Source: Fulvia fulva (lineage: Eukaryota; Ascomycota; Dothideomycetes; Mycosphaerellales; Mycosphaerellaceae). From it: 64,000 nt of DNA. The position numbers and the translations under genes are program-made. The notes under the pieces were generated by a model. It did not search any database. It was not told the origin of the DNA and saw only the letters and a program-made list of their open reading frames with translations. Below are positions 43,294 to 55,008 of this stretch, in pieces. Each line of letters starts with the position of its first letter. The first letter of the stretch is position 1. The stretch is from the NCBI RefSeq assembly GCF_020509005.1, contig NC_063015.1:2976001-3040000 (forward strand). Direction: 5' to 3'.

Positions 43294-44684
43294 ATGAGCA
43301 GATTTCGATGCTGCCGGCAATTTCCTGGAACCGTCATGGTACGACTGGTCGTTCTGGGAGAAGATGGCGAAGAAGATGTTCCCTTCATCGAACAGAATGG
43401 AGCGAGTGGCAAAGGCAGACTTAACCCAAACATGAACCAGTTCACAGCAGCACTGTCATGCTACCCGTGAGTACAGATGTTGATCTTTCGAACGAACGCA
43501 ACTCCCTTCGCGTATCCGGTCTGACGGAGCCGCAGGATCGTGTCTTTGCTTGCGAGCTACATGGACCTCACCACGCTATCTGATCTATCACAGACATGTC
43601 GCCAGGTTCGCGCGAATTTGATGCAGTACAGGTCCTTGCTCATAACCAAATCTCTACGCTGCGAGAACGAGGACACCAGCCCAGCTGCACGCCTTGGCAA
43701 TGCGTTACATGCCAGTCATGCTGTATGGACAGCGTACGGGCAGACTGGGTTAAAGGTTGGCCGCATCACTAGTGGTAAGGTCGGTGCATGTGCACGAGAC
43801 ATGGTAGCCGATTGTCGTAAATGCGGTCGTATTATCTGCAGAGTATGCCAACCTTCCACACAACAGTACAGATCAAGCGCCCTTGGGCTCGAGCTCATAC
43901 ATCCAAACAGAACTGTGTCGTCAAAGCACCGCCTACTTCTATCATGAAGTTTCGGCACCGCAGACTATGTCGCACATGCATGAAGTCTCCACTCCCAGAG
44001 CTCATGAACATCACACGGACAATCGAGGAAGATGGCACAAGGCGAGTATGTTCGAGCCTGAGAGCCTGCGGCATCGTCCTGACGTTCTCTAGCCACGACG
44101 AAACCACGCCTGAACGTCGTACGTATGCACGGCCACCATGCACGTGTGAAGACTTTGTCTGGGTCTGCCAGCCGTGCGGGCAAACTATGCGTACTGATGA
44201 CACGACTTACATTCGCGGATGGAAGTGGCGGGCGAGGTACTCACACTGCGGAGGTATGGGTGCAGGCTTGGGAGAGGCCAACGAGGGCGTAGAGTGCGGT
44301 CGTATCACCGACTGTCTTGCCACCAGGATGGTTGAGAAGGATGTCGAATGCGATGCAGCAGAGCTAGCAGCATTATGTGCTGAGACAGCGAAAGCTGAGA
44401 TTGACGGTCGCCACTGGAATGGGAGCAGCTACTCAACACAAGAAATTGTTGGCATCGGTGGTAAGGTGAAGACCAAAGTCAAGAAACAAATACCAGTCGG
44501 CGCTATCGTCAAGGAATACGAGGACGAACGAGACAACGAAAAGTTCTTGGATCGCGAGCAAACTGGGGCGAATCGCAGCTGGTGTTCTTGGTGTGCGCGC
44601 GTAGTGGCAGGCAAGAAAGACCAGGATAGTGCTACGCGAAGCACAGACAGTATTGCATCGACAAGCTCGTCAGGCACAGTCTGA
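43294..44684 (+). CDS. F-box-like protein with Cys-pair zinc-binding region
   Basis: I assign join(43294..43466, 43536..43842, 43911..44684), 417 aa. Exon 1 ends SCYP and joins IVSLLASYMDLTTLSDLSQTCRQ, an F-box-like helix set (about residues 57-95) of a fungal family. Intron 1 (69 nt, phase 2, branch CTGAC) and intron 2 (68 nt, phase 0) both have GT-AG ends. Joining exon 2 to 3 restores the block DCRKCGRIICR|NCVVKAPP and then RLCRTCMKSPL, that is two CxxC pairs split by the intron. Further Cys follow (CTCEDFVWVCQPCGQ, SWCSWCARV), suggesting several structural zinc sites. A ubiquitin-ligase adaptor role is inferred from the F-box only. Confidence 0.78.
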
Positions 44685-44724
44685 AAATGTCAAGGGCAGC
44701 AGCTGGCAAATATTCATATGAGCC

Positions 44725-44730
44725 AATAAA
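44725..44730 (+). terminator. AATAAA polyadenylation signal
   Basis: AATAAA occurs 41 nt after the stop codon of the F-box-like gene, in the 114-nt gap to the convergent kinase gene. This is a sequence match only. Confidence 0.55.
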
Positions 44731-44798
44731 AGCATTTCATCCCTCACGGTACATCCCGCTAATATGGCATAGTATACAACACACATAGACTGACGCTG

Positions 44799-46211
44799 CT
44801 AATCATCCAGCTGCCAACCTTCCAGCCAGTTCACCCAAGAATCAGCCTTCACCCGGTTTTCGCGATCCTTTTTCAACGCCTGCCGACAACAATCCACAAA
44901 GTCCTGACAAGCAGCCAGTCTTTTCCGCGCGACTGGATCCATCCGAGCGAATTGAAGAGGATCGCCGCTCTTGATGGCTTCGCGAAGCATGAAATTGTTG
45001 CCACCACAAGCTGCAGTATACGGCGACCCTCCCACCAGGATGTACAGCAGAGTCAGTCCCAGGCTCCACACGTCACTCGCAAATGTTGGTGTATTCCACT
45101 CCGGCTGAATCCGCATCTGCTCAGGAGCCATGTAGTCCCAGGTCCCACCAGCATTCGATGGATCGTCCTTCTCCGGCATGAAAGCAGCTGAGAAGTCAAT
45201 ATAACGAGCTCGGATCACAGGCTTCTGATCAGTCGCGTGCTCTGAAATGTCGAGGAGGATGTTCCCGGGCTTGATATCGGCGTGGACTACGCCATTGGAA
45301 TGCAGGAAGTCGAGGCCGTTGATCAGGTCGTAGGCGATGCCGGGGAAGAGAGCGATCAATTCTAGGTGGCGGGCTACTTCGGTCATTTGCTTCATTCGAC
45401 CGCATAGGCCTTCTAGAGATCCTCCGATAATGGCTTCGAAGACGAGGGATTGGTTTCGCTCGTCCAGGCCGCAGAATGGGACGATGTATTGGCTTGCCGC
45501 GGTTCGGCGCTGGAGATGTGTCAGTATTCTCGCTTCTTGCCGGAAGATTTCCTTAGCATCCTGGCGTGCTGGCGTCTTGACCGCCAGTAAACGCGGAGTG
45601 GACGTTGCGCGAGAGCTCCTGAACAGTCTGGGAGACTTCTGAGGCGAGAGTAGTAAGGATGACCCTCTACTACGAGCTGGCTGGGTCCGCTTCTGTTCTG
45701 CAAGGTAGACTGTACTCCACAGCCCTTCGCCGAGAACTTTCGCACGCTCCAGCTCATAGTCGAGCTTGCTGAAATCGTAAGTGATAACGCCTGCCGCATC
45801 GATATCGAGAGAGCTTCGCTCGCTGGACAGCGCAGTCAATGGTGTCGAAGGAGACCCGGCCAAACTGAAGATATCGGACATTCCACTGACGCTGCCATCA
45901 ACCGACGTCCTGGGACTCTCGAAATCGGTAACGACATCTTCCATTCCGTGCCTGTCCTCCTCCTCGTCCTGTCCGGCCTCAAGAACCGTGCAGGGACTCA
46001 TGTCGCCAACATCCACGGCCGCTGACACGGATTTGTGGCGAGTACGTATCGCATCGCAGTTGTCGTTAAAATCTTGACTTTGACTCTGGAAGCCGGTGTT
46101 GGAGTACGTCCTCAATCGCAAGGGAAGTGGCCGTGTTCGTTGCGACTTGTGTTGCGAAAGCCTCTCACATTGCGATCCGAACGTTGGTAGCCAAGTAATG
46201 TGGCCCGCCAT
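44799..46211 (-). CDS. Protein kinase-like Ser/Thr kinase with DFS in place of DFG
   Basis: A single exon encodes 470 aa from ATG 46211; the frame upstream to 46328 has only TTG. The N-terminal 140 residues are low-complexity. The kinase domain spans about residues 155-465: glycine-rich loop GEGLWSTVY (about 159), the lysine in LLAVKTPAR, catalytic loop VVHADIKPGNILL (about 310; HAD for HRD), YIDFSAAF at about 338 where DFG would be, and GTWDYMAPEQM of the APE motif. The segment WSLGLTLLYILVGGSPY is the usual alpha-F region. Catalytic Asp, Asn, Lys and the magnesium-binding Asp are present, so activity is plausible despite Ser replacing Gly. I cannot assign it to a named kinase family. Confidence 0.88.
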   Translation of the reverse strand: MAGHITWLPTFGSQCERLSQHKSQRTRPLPLRLRTYSNTGFQSQSQDFNDNCDAIRTRHKSVSAAVDVGDMSPCTVLEAGQDEEEDRHGMEDVVTDFESPRTSVDGSVSGMSDIFSLAGSPSTPLTALSSERSSLDIDAAGVITYDFSKLDYELERAKVLGEGLWSTVYLAEQKRTQPARSRGSSLLLSPQKSPRLFRSSRATSTPRLLAVKTPARQDAKEIFRQEARILTHLQRRTAASQYIVPFCGLDERNQSLVFEAIIGGSLEGLCGRMKQMTEVARHLELIALFPGIAYDLINGLDFLHSNGVVHADIKPGNILLDISEHATDQKPVIRARYIDFSAAFMPEKDDPSNAGGTWDYMAPEQMRIQPEWNTPTFASDVWSLGLTLLYILVGGSPYTAACGGNNFMLREAIKSGDPLQFARMDPVARKRLAACQDFVDCCRQALKKDRENRVKADSWVNWLEGWQLDD

Positions 46212-47616
46212 GATTGCTGTAATAACAAGATCGTTCGTCGTGACTCCAAAGTCTTCTGCTGGCAGATGGTCCAACAAGATACTTCGCTCCAAAATTGAAA
46301 TTACATGTTCAAGCGCGGCGCGTAGCAATCTCCGTCGTTGCTAGCTCGTAAAACACACCGTATCGATAAGTATTCGTTTTATCGGAACGTGGTCAGCTGC
46401 AGGGTATAGGTAGGTAGATGATTCCAAGACTGGCCTATCTTGCGATAAAACAAAAAGTCCGTTTCTCGTCGAAACAGGCAAGGGAGAGAAACAAAGGACG
46501 AACGTGAGGGCTGCGAAGTGGTCAAGATGAAGTCACCACTGGCGGGCTGGCTGGGGGTTTGGCGCGGACGCCGCAAAGGTTTACGAAGGATCGCGGTAGG
46601 TTTGAAATTGTACGTGACCTGTCAGTTCCCGCAGAGTCACATTCGCATTCGCAAGGTGTTGCACTCTGATGGATCATGGCACGTGTGGCGCCAGTAGACT
46701 GGGTTGCGAGTGTGCCTCCCGCGCCCGCGGCCGGGGAAGGGGAAGGGGAGCATGGAAGCTCTAGATATCCTCGTGTTGTGTCGCCACGTTTGCAATGGTG
46801 ACGGGCTACAACTCTGGCGAGAAGTCTGGATTGGAGGGCTTGTTTCGTGGGCTGACAGAATGTAGAGCTTGCCGTCGGCAGAACTGTGACGAGATGTATT
46901 TTGAGAAGTACAAAGTACAGCGTATGCCTACAGCACAAAATGTGATGTTGCACGGTGATCGTGCAATGGCATGGCCAAGTGACGAGCTGTGCGAGCAATA
47001 TTCGACTTGGGCATTTAGTTGTTGTCCTACTATGTAGTAGGGCTCGAGGAGCTCGTCACGTGAGAGAAGGTCACGTTATTGCGGATTGGAATGCACCAAT
47101 AAGAGCGCGGCTTGGCACTTCCCTCAGCTAAATATAGCCCGCTCACCATTGCCTTCAGCACTACTCTCTCACCACGTCGTGACCTACGGTCGCAAGCTCC
47201 CTTCGGAACGACTGGTGACAACGTAGCTTCAGGAAATGGTTCACTTGGCCAATCAACCATGTACAACGTTGTGGTATGGAGGTGCCGGATTGGCCGGATG
47301 AGACAGCCCTGCCGTCGGCTTCTCTGCAGGCACTCCGGGCGGACGTGGAAGCCTGCGCCAACTGTGAAGGCCATCGATGATGTGGCTTGATGGTCAGGTG
47401 TTGACAATGGTAAACTTGGTCTTTCTACATGCCACTCGACCACAGATTGTTGTGCATTTCAAGAGGCAAGAAAGAACGAAAGTGTTCGTGAAAGAGCACC
47501 GGCTGTGTGGTCCCGGGCTCAGATCTACATTGCTTCATTCTGCTTGGCTGGGGAGTGATCGACAGCAGTGTACACATGGCCTTTCAACATCTCTGTCCAT
47601 CGCAGCATTCTAGCCT
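46212..47616. other. Gene-free buffer before the transposon island
   Basis: About 1.4 kb. It includes the upstream region of the kinase gene. Short frames (65-158 codons) are not protein-like. It marks the edge between the gene-bearing part and the transposon island. Confidence 0.5.
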
Positions 47617-47762
47617 TTAATCAGTCTTGAAGCGTAACGGACCAGCTCGGTCTCTCATCTTCTTCCCATACAGCTGAACAGCCACCACGAGAAAGTACGA
47701 CGCGAAGATGACGGCTCCCTGGACACCGAACGTGGCTTTCGTGCCCATCTTCTTCGCCACCT
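47617..47762 (-). pseudogene. C-terminal fragment of a membrane transporter (probably MFS), cut by a LINE
   Basis: Reading minus from 47762 to TAA at 47617 gives 47 codons with no stop. A hydrophobic helix (FGVQGAVIFASYFLVVAVQL) is followed by YGKKMRDRAGPLRF and a short tail ending KTD. The last transmembrane helix plus a cytosolic YGKxxR tail is the usual C-terminus of fungal major facilitator transporters. At 47763 the frame hits TAG and the sequence becomes LINE endonuclease-coding sequence on the opposite strand. The remaining part of the gene is not found in this window, so it was lost or displaced beyond the island. Confidence 0.65.
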
Positions 47763-50700
47763 AGTCATTGCAGTCCAGGAACCTTAGATTAATAGCAAAT
47801 CTAACAGACCATCTACTGCTAACGACCCAAGGTATCACACACTCCTAGCCAAACAAGGCACCCCTAGAACATGCATGTACATCAGCAAAGAGATGGCAAC
47901 AGACAGCTGGGAACAAATCCAACAGGAAGGGGGAGACATCACCTCAGTCAGACTCAACACTAACTAAGGCAGCATCCACATCCACAGTGTATACAACCCA
48001 CCCCCTAGCTCCAGAAGCAGCACCTAGCTAGGCACACTACAACAGCTGCCAGACATCTTGCAGAGTGACTCCCAACACATCGTGCTGGGAGACTTCAACT
48101 TGCACCATCCTACATAGGGATCAGACTTTGCACCTGCCCATCACTTCCTAGCTAACAGACTCCTCTCCACTACCTAAAGCAACAACATGCACCTAGTTAC
48201 CCCAAAGGGCCTAACTACCTGGTCACAGAGAGCAAGCTCAAGCACCATTGACCTGTGCTTTGCATCACATGACCTGCAGCAGAAGGTCACTAGATGCTGG
48301 GTTAACCAGGACTTGGAGTCCTCATCAGATCACCTCCCAATTCAGGTGGAGTTTGAAACACAGACACAGCAGGAAGGAGGTCTAGAACCTCAGCTGGCCT
48401 GGAAGGCAGCCAACTGGGAACAGATCAGACAAGACCTGGAACAGAAGCTAGCTGGACTAGAGACCAGGAGACTGGAAACAGCCTTAGACATAGACCAAGC
48501 AGTGGCAGAACTGGTTAGAACAATGCAGGAAACTGCAGTAGCCCACACCAGAGAAAAGAAACAGTCACTGTACCAGAAGCCATTCTGGACAAAGGAATGC
48601 TCAGAGAAGGTCAAGGCAGCCAGGCAGGCCAGGAGAGCCCTTACCCAGAGTCACTCCTAGGAAGCATGGGACAGATACAACCAGGCAACCAGAGACAAGA
48701 AGGCCCAGATCAAGAGGGACAAGATGCTGGAGTGGAGGTCAACAGTTGGATCCATTACCCAGAATCCTGAGAAGATGTGGAAACTAGCAAAGTGGGCAAG
48801 ACAACCCACATAGGACAGAAACATGCTGCCCCAGTTTCCAAACATTGAAGACCAGGAAGGAGTAATCTAACACACTCTCCTAGGAAAGGCACAGGCATTA
48901 GGGAAACATTTCTTTGGCACACAGGTAGAAGCTGACCTGCAGGATCTAGAGGGCAGTGTGTATCCAATACCACTAGAGCAATCCTGCACAGTGGGAGAGG
49001 GAGAGATCAAGAGCATCATTAAGAGACTCTCAGGAAACAAGGCCCCAGGACCAGATAGGATTTCAAACTTGTTTATCAAGACATGCAAGGACCAGATCTC
49101 CCCTGCACTGTCAAACATCTTTTCACAGTGCATAGCCCAAGGACACTGCCCTAAACACTTCAAGGAGTCACTGACTGTGGTCTTGAGAAAACCACAGAAA
49201 GAGGACTACACAAAGCTAAAGGCATACAGACCTATTGCCTTGCTCAACACACTAGGCAAACTCCTAGAAAAGATCATAGTAGAAAGGCTGACAAACCTAG
49301 CTAAAGAACATGGAATCCTTCCTAAAGAATAGATAGGAGGCAGGAAACAAAGATCAACACTAACAGCTGTGGAACTTATCACAGAGCAGATCAAGACCCT
49401 ATAGCACTTTGGGAACAACAAAGCAGCCACACTCCTCTCACTAGACATATCAGGAGCCTTTAACAATGTCTCACACTAGAGGCTGATCCACATCCTGAAA
49501 CAGAAGGCTATCCCTAACTAGACAGTCCAGTTCATCCAGTCCTTCCTTAGAGGCAGAACTATAAGACTAAGACTAGGCAGATACAAATCTGACAGCATGC
49601 CTATAGAGACAGGAATCCTACAGGGATCAACAATGTCTCCAATCCTGTTTCTCCTCTTTATGGCAGACCTGCTAGCAAAGCTAAACTCTAGAAACACATT
49701 AGCCTCAGGGTTTGTGGATGACACAAACATCCTAGCCTAGTTAGACAGCACAGAAGAGAACTGCAGAATCTTGCAGAAGAAACACAAGGAATGTGAGGAA
49801 TGGGCCAGGAAACATGGAGCTAGATTTGCCCTAGAGAAGTATCAACTCATCCACTTTAGTAGAACCAGAAACAGACACAATATGCAAGCCCTAATCACTA
49901 TTCAGGGACACACAACAGAACCCTCAAGTGAATTAAGGGTGCTAGGAATATGGCTGGATCCAAAGCTTAGCTAGGGACCACAGGTCAAGAAAGCATAGGC
50001 AAGAGTAGACAACAACAGGCAATCAATTGACAGGCTTATAGCCTCTACATAGGGAGCCACATTTGCGAAAGCAAAGGTTATGTACAAGGCTATTGTGAAG
50101 CCAGCTATGCTATATAGAGCCCAGATCTAGTCAGCCTAAGACAAGATCCTAAAGAGAATTGCAGATCCCATCAGCAGAGCCCAAGCCTCCTGTCTGAAAA
50201 AGGTGCTTGGAGCATACAAGTCAACTCTAACAAGGGTGGTCGAAATAGAGTCTGGCTCCCCACTAGCCAAGCTCTACCTTCAAGGGTTGAGATACCAGTA
50301 TGCAGGAAAGACGTCTACATACCCAGCCTAGCTAGTAATCCAGAAGGCAGTCAACAAAATCAGGAGCCAGTGCACAAGAAGGCACAGACAAGAAAGACCC
50401 AATCCAGCCCCACAGAAGCAGCAGGACCTGCAGAAGTTCAAAGAACTAACAGAACAGCTGCACCTAGCCCAGTAGGAACAGGACAGAAGGGCTCAAGGGA
50501 GAGGATCAGCAGCTAGCCAAGGGAAGAAGCAACAGTCTCTAGCTGAAAGGATGGCAGGACTCCTCTGGAAGACTGAATGGACAAGAACCCTATAGAGGCC
50601 AGGAACCCTAAAGGCACTCCAACAGTTTAGTAGCCACAACTACCTACTGTACTCAGACCTGACCAGGTCAGAAGCAAGCATAGCAATAAAAATCCGCTCT

Positions 50701-51243
50701 GAACACATCGGAGTCAGGGCATACCTGCATTAGAGAAAAGTCCCAGGTATCGAAGACAAGAGTTGCCTATACGGCTACCTGTCCCAGAATGTCGAACAGA
50801 GACTTCTGGTTTGCAAAGAATGGAGTACAGGGAGAGGTGAATGGAGGGCAAGGGCAAGGAACAGAAACTTCCAAGCCATGATCAGCAATAAGGGAGACCT
50901 CCAGAGAATTACAAGGTGGATCATCCGCCAAGGATTTTTGGAGCAGTTCTCTCTTACTAGGGAAATAGAGAGATGGATTGAGGAGAGAAAGAAGGAGGAG
51001 GAGAGCAGGAAGAGGGGGACAACTCCAGGGTTGCAGACAAGGTAGTCAGAGGCTAACCACCATGACACTAGTGCACTCTAATGGAAGGAAAACTGAGAAC
51101 TCATGGCAAGGAAGCTATTAGAGAAGGAGAGGAGGGTTTTACCTAGGAACAGGTTTCCTACCTTATACAGTAACATATATAGACATAAACCCGCATAGGC
51201 CGGAGGGCACCACAACGGGAAAATGAATCATATATCTATCTAT
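47763..51243 (+). mobile_element. Tad1-type LINE, 5'-truncated, lightly damaged
   Basis: A degenerate ORF2 of a non-LTR retrotransposon. Sequence starts inside the endonuclease domain (LVIAVQEP, then a stop where Trp is expected) with later EEP blocks (IHIHSVYNPPP, HIVLGDFNLHHP, STIDLCFASHDL, SSDHLPIQVEF). The reverse transcriptase follows: IKRLSGNKAPGPDRISNLFIK, YRPIALLNTLGKLLEKII, LLSLDISGAFNNVSH, the GFVDDTNILA catalytic motif near 49711, and a C-terminal LYGYLSQNVEQRL block. The frame is broken by stops that can be explained as TGG or CAG changed to TAG. The 3' end near 51218-51243 has a short ATCTATCTATATA tract. The truncated 5' end fits incomplete target-primed reverse transcription. 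Confidence 0.8.
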
Positions 51244-52155
51244 ATACTCGTACTATTAGTTAGTTAAAGATTGATCTCTTACTCTACTCTACTACTATCA
51301 ATCCGTACCTATTTAATAGGTTATAAGCCCGGGTTTATATAGGAATAAGAGCAACCTATATTAGTATAGGTTACTTATATCCCTTACTATCGTAGTAGAA
51401 AATATCTAGATATCAGAAGTCTACCCCGTCTATCCTATTAAGGAGCTTAGTTCAATACTAAGTAATAGGTAACCTAGACAAGGACTCTATACGGCTTACT
51501 CGAAGCTAATACCTTAAAAATACTCTATAGGCAGAACTATATCGAGATACTATTAAGAAGGACTTTAAGTAAGTCATTTAGAGCTCTACTAGGAGAGACA
51601 GACCTATATCCTAGCCCCGAGACCTTATACCGCTCCTTCTTTACTTTACTAAGCAGGCCTTAGTATCTATACCTACGAACTTTCCTATTCTATACTAGAA
51701 GCCTTAGCAGGATCTAAGCTACTACTTTAGAATATATACACCTCGTTTCATTATATCTAATCTATTATAGATTTATACTAAGAGAAGATAGAGGAGAAGG
51801 GAGGCAAAATCCTAATTCTTAGGAGAGACAATTAGAAGAGAGAGTTTAACCTTTAGAGGTATAAGATAGAGAGCTAATTAGCATTCTTTATAATTAATGA
51901 CTTGATAGAAGTGTCTTTTAATAATATTAAGGGCAAGACTCTAAAACTCTAAGAAGAGGCTATAACTAAAGAGATCCTTAATACGCTAATATAGACAAGA
52001 CAAAATGTAGTATACAACTTCAGTATCCTTAGTAGGATTATAGAAGAAGATGAATTTGAGCTTAAGGGCTTATATAAATCTAGAAGAGCTACTAAGAAGT
52101 AGGTATATCTCTAGAACAAGTATAGCTAGGTGCTACTAACCTATATATATAAGCT
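51244..52155 (+). mobile_element. Heavily mutated LTR-retrotransposon fragment (gag-like)
   Basis: TA-rich sequence with many TAG/TAA stops. With stops ignored, plus-strand reading near 51810-52140 shows GKILILRRDN, RYKIES, ILSRIIEEDEFELKGLY and LLTYIYKLVDD, resembling the Gag region of Copia-type elements (a pattern around a Trp, written here as stops). It is interrupted at 52155 by the second LINE. Boundaries and family are uncertain. Confidence 0.4.
52141..52155 (+). repeat. 15-nt target site duplication, left copy
   Basis: CTATATATATAAGCT occurs here and again at 54994-55008, on either side of the second LINE. The repeat is TA-rich and partly overlaps the 3' tract of the LINE, so its exact length may be smaller. 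Confidence 0.55.
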
Positions 52156-54993
52156 AGTCGACGACGAGAATCACCTATACGTAGTGTCGGCTACGAACCT
52201 CTCGTCTTACTACGAGAGAGCCAAGTATTCTTACGCTAGAGCGTCGTAGGCGCGACGGGCGCGTAACGTCGGCGAAGCCGCGGCGAACAGAGGACTACTA
52301 GTAAAACGGGTATAAAAACTATCCGACGAGCGTATACTCGTGTCGGGAGCGAGTCCCTCTTCTTTCTACATATAAGAAGGGCGCGGAACCGTGGCCTATA
52401 CGCTCGACAGGACACCTCTAGTATAAGTATAGAATTTTCACCTCCGGAGACCGTAAACCGAGCGGGCTAAGCGACGAATATTAGACGAGCGGACTATAGA
52501 ACAACAACTAAGCGGACTATACGACGGCGTCGAGCGGACTATAAAACAATCTAGTGTTTGCTAGCGGGCAATACGGTAGGTAGGTAGACACGCGACGAAG
52601 CCTATAAGGGCCTATTAAACACCCGGTATAGGAACGAGGGTTTTACCTAAGGCGCTACCTGTCCCGCTACACAACGTACCTAGTCTAATATAGTAGATTA
52701 CGACGAGGAAAAGACGATGGCCTAAGTAAGGAAAAGACGGCTATTAGGACGGGGAAAAGACGTATAATACAAGTGGATTAGTTCTATAATCGGGGAGGAT
52801 CGAGGGTAGGGTAATAAGGAACTTTATATTAGTTAGTAGGTAGAAACGTAAGGAGTACGCTACCCGGCGTAGTGTATGCCCCGAGCAAACCTACGAGGTA
52901 TAGACGGCCGCTTTCTAGAGATAGGCTACGGTAACGCGAAGGGCGTCAAAACCTAGGGCGTAGTATATACTAGTAGCGACGGCTAACACTATCTATATAG
53001 CCCGAGAGGACGGATACGTATATCGGTTAATAGAGAGCACTAAAGGGCTTAGGCCTATAGAGGTAGATATTAGCTTAAGGAGTAAATAGGGAGGGAGGGC
53101 GTAGAGGGAAGCTTTTACTCTAGGCTAACCTCTCAAAACGAGGCTATATAGTAGTACTAGATAAGTAGGAAAGCGCGGTTAAGACTTGTCACCTTATCTC
53201 GTAGCTAGCTTACTAAATACGATTCCTTCCTTGCCCTCGACATTATAGGAGCCTTCGACAACGTCTTATACTAAAGGCTAATATATATCCTATAGTAGAA
53301 AGGTATCCCCTAGTAGGTAACGACGTTCGTCTACTCCTTTCTCTAGGAACGGACGACATACCTAGTCCTAGGAAGGTATACGTCCGACCCGCTAAAGGTA
53401 GAGGCTGGAATACCTTAGGGATCTACTCTCTCCCCTATCCTATTTCTAATATTTATGTCTAATCTAATCCCCCTACTTACCTCTCCGTAAACCTTAGTAT
53501 CGGGGTTCGTAGACGACATAAACATCCTAGCCTAGTCAGACTCGATAGAAGAGAACTGTCGCCTCCTTAAAGATAGGTATAAGAAATGCGAGGAGTAGGT
53601 AAAGAAGTATAGTGCCCGGTTCGCCCCTAAAAAGTACTAACTTATATACTTTAGTAAAGCGAGAACATACTATAATATAAAGGCGGCGGTAAGAATCTAA
53701 GGCTACGAGACTAAGCTATTAGCGGAGCTACGGGTACTAGGGATCTAGCTCGACCCGAAGCTAAGCTAGAATATATAGATTAAGAAAGCCTAGAGTCGAG
53801 CGCAAGTTAACGAAGCCTCGATAAAGAGGCTTACGGCATCTATATAGGGACCAACATTCGATAAGGCAAGAGTAATATATAAGGCGATCGTTAGACTAGC
53901 TATATTATACGGGGCACAGATTTAGGGAATAGGAGGCGTAGGCAAGCCGATCCCGGAACGGATAGAGCAACCCCTAAACAGGATATAGGTAGGCAACCTA
54001 CGTAGGGTACTAGGCGTATATAAGACAACGTTAATAAGTACGGTAGAAATAGAGATAGGAATACTACTAATCGGCTAGTATATCCGGGGAATAAGAATTT
54101 AATACGCGGTAAAGACGACAGATTACCTAGTACAAACTACGATCTAGGAGGCAAAGAATAAGATAGAAAGCCGCTACCGGAGAGGGGCCGGACATAGGAC
54201 AAGCTAAAAAGAGGATGACCTTACTACCTTTACGGCCGTATAGATAAGCACCGAATAGCTAGTACGAAAAGAGGAGGAGCGTAGAACTCGCTAGGCCGGC
54301 GGGAGCAAGGCTAAGACCTAAAGCCTAGCGGAATAGATAGCGAGCTACCTATAGGAGTAGGACTAGAAAAGGAAGCCCCCTAAGACAATAGGCCCGATAG
54401 TACTCCGAGCCTTCTAGAGACACAATTACTAGCTATATAGGGACCTAATAAGGGCCGAAGCAAGTATAGCGATCTAAATTAGGTCCGAATATATTAGATT
54501 AAGGGCCTACCTATTTAGGAGACGCGTACTAGACATCTATAGCCTAGCCTACTAGTATAGCTACCTATCGTAAAACCTAGAACATATACTACTACGATGC
54601 CCGTAGTAGGCGAGAGGTAGGGGAAATTAGAGGCACTAAGCGGGAAGGAGAGACTATAAGTCAATTATTAGGGACAAAGGTAACATTCGCCAAATCTCTC
54701 GGTAGATACTATAGTAGGGATACCTCTAGTAGTTTAGCCTCGCTAGCGAGACGGAGGAGTAGATAGATAAGAGGCGGAAGCTAGGGGCGTTATAGATAGG
54801 GTAGTTATTAGGGCAGGCCTATAACACTAGCGTACCCCTAATAAGGGAAATTTAAGACGACAATTAGGGGGAAAAGACAGGCGGGAAGGAGGAGGGGTTT
54901 TTACTAACACGGTTTCCCCTCTATATATACGAAAACAAGATAGTATAGCTATATAGGCCAAAGGGCACTATAATAGCTTAATGAAATATCTAT
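52156..54993 (+). mobile_element. Second Tad1-type LINE copy, heavily RIP-mutated
   Basis: Related to the copy at 47763-51243 but much more damaged. Ignoring stops, the plus strand reads GAFDNV, FVYSFL, VLGRYTSDPLKVEAGIP, SGFVDDINILA, RVLGI-LDPKLS and AILYGAQI, the same reverse transcriptase order as the first copy. The 3' end (AAAGGGCAC.., then ATCTATCTATATA) matches that of the first copy. CpA and TpG are almost absent while CpG is retained, which is the RIP signature. It is flanked by a 15-nt direct repeat. The 5' part before about 52600 is not recognisable. Confidence 0.72.
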
Positions 54994-55008
54994 CTATATA
55001 TATAAGCT
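54994..55008 (+). repeat. 15-nt target site duplication, right copy
   Basis: CTATATATATAAGCT, identical to 52141-52155. Together they bracket the second LINE. Confidence 0.55.

Noticed and set aside
48187..49332. Two separate plus-strand genes (157 and 124 codons)
   Set aside because: They are neighbouring pieces of the same damaged LINE ORF2, separated by TAG stops and a frame break.
47763..51243. TAG reassigned as sense codon in the LINE
   Set aside because: Stops are at Trp and Gln positions and include TAA; host genes here use TAG as normal stops. RIP-like C-to-T change explains them without recoding.
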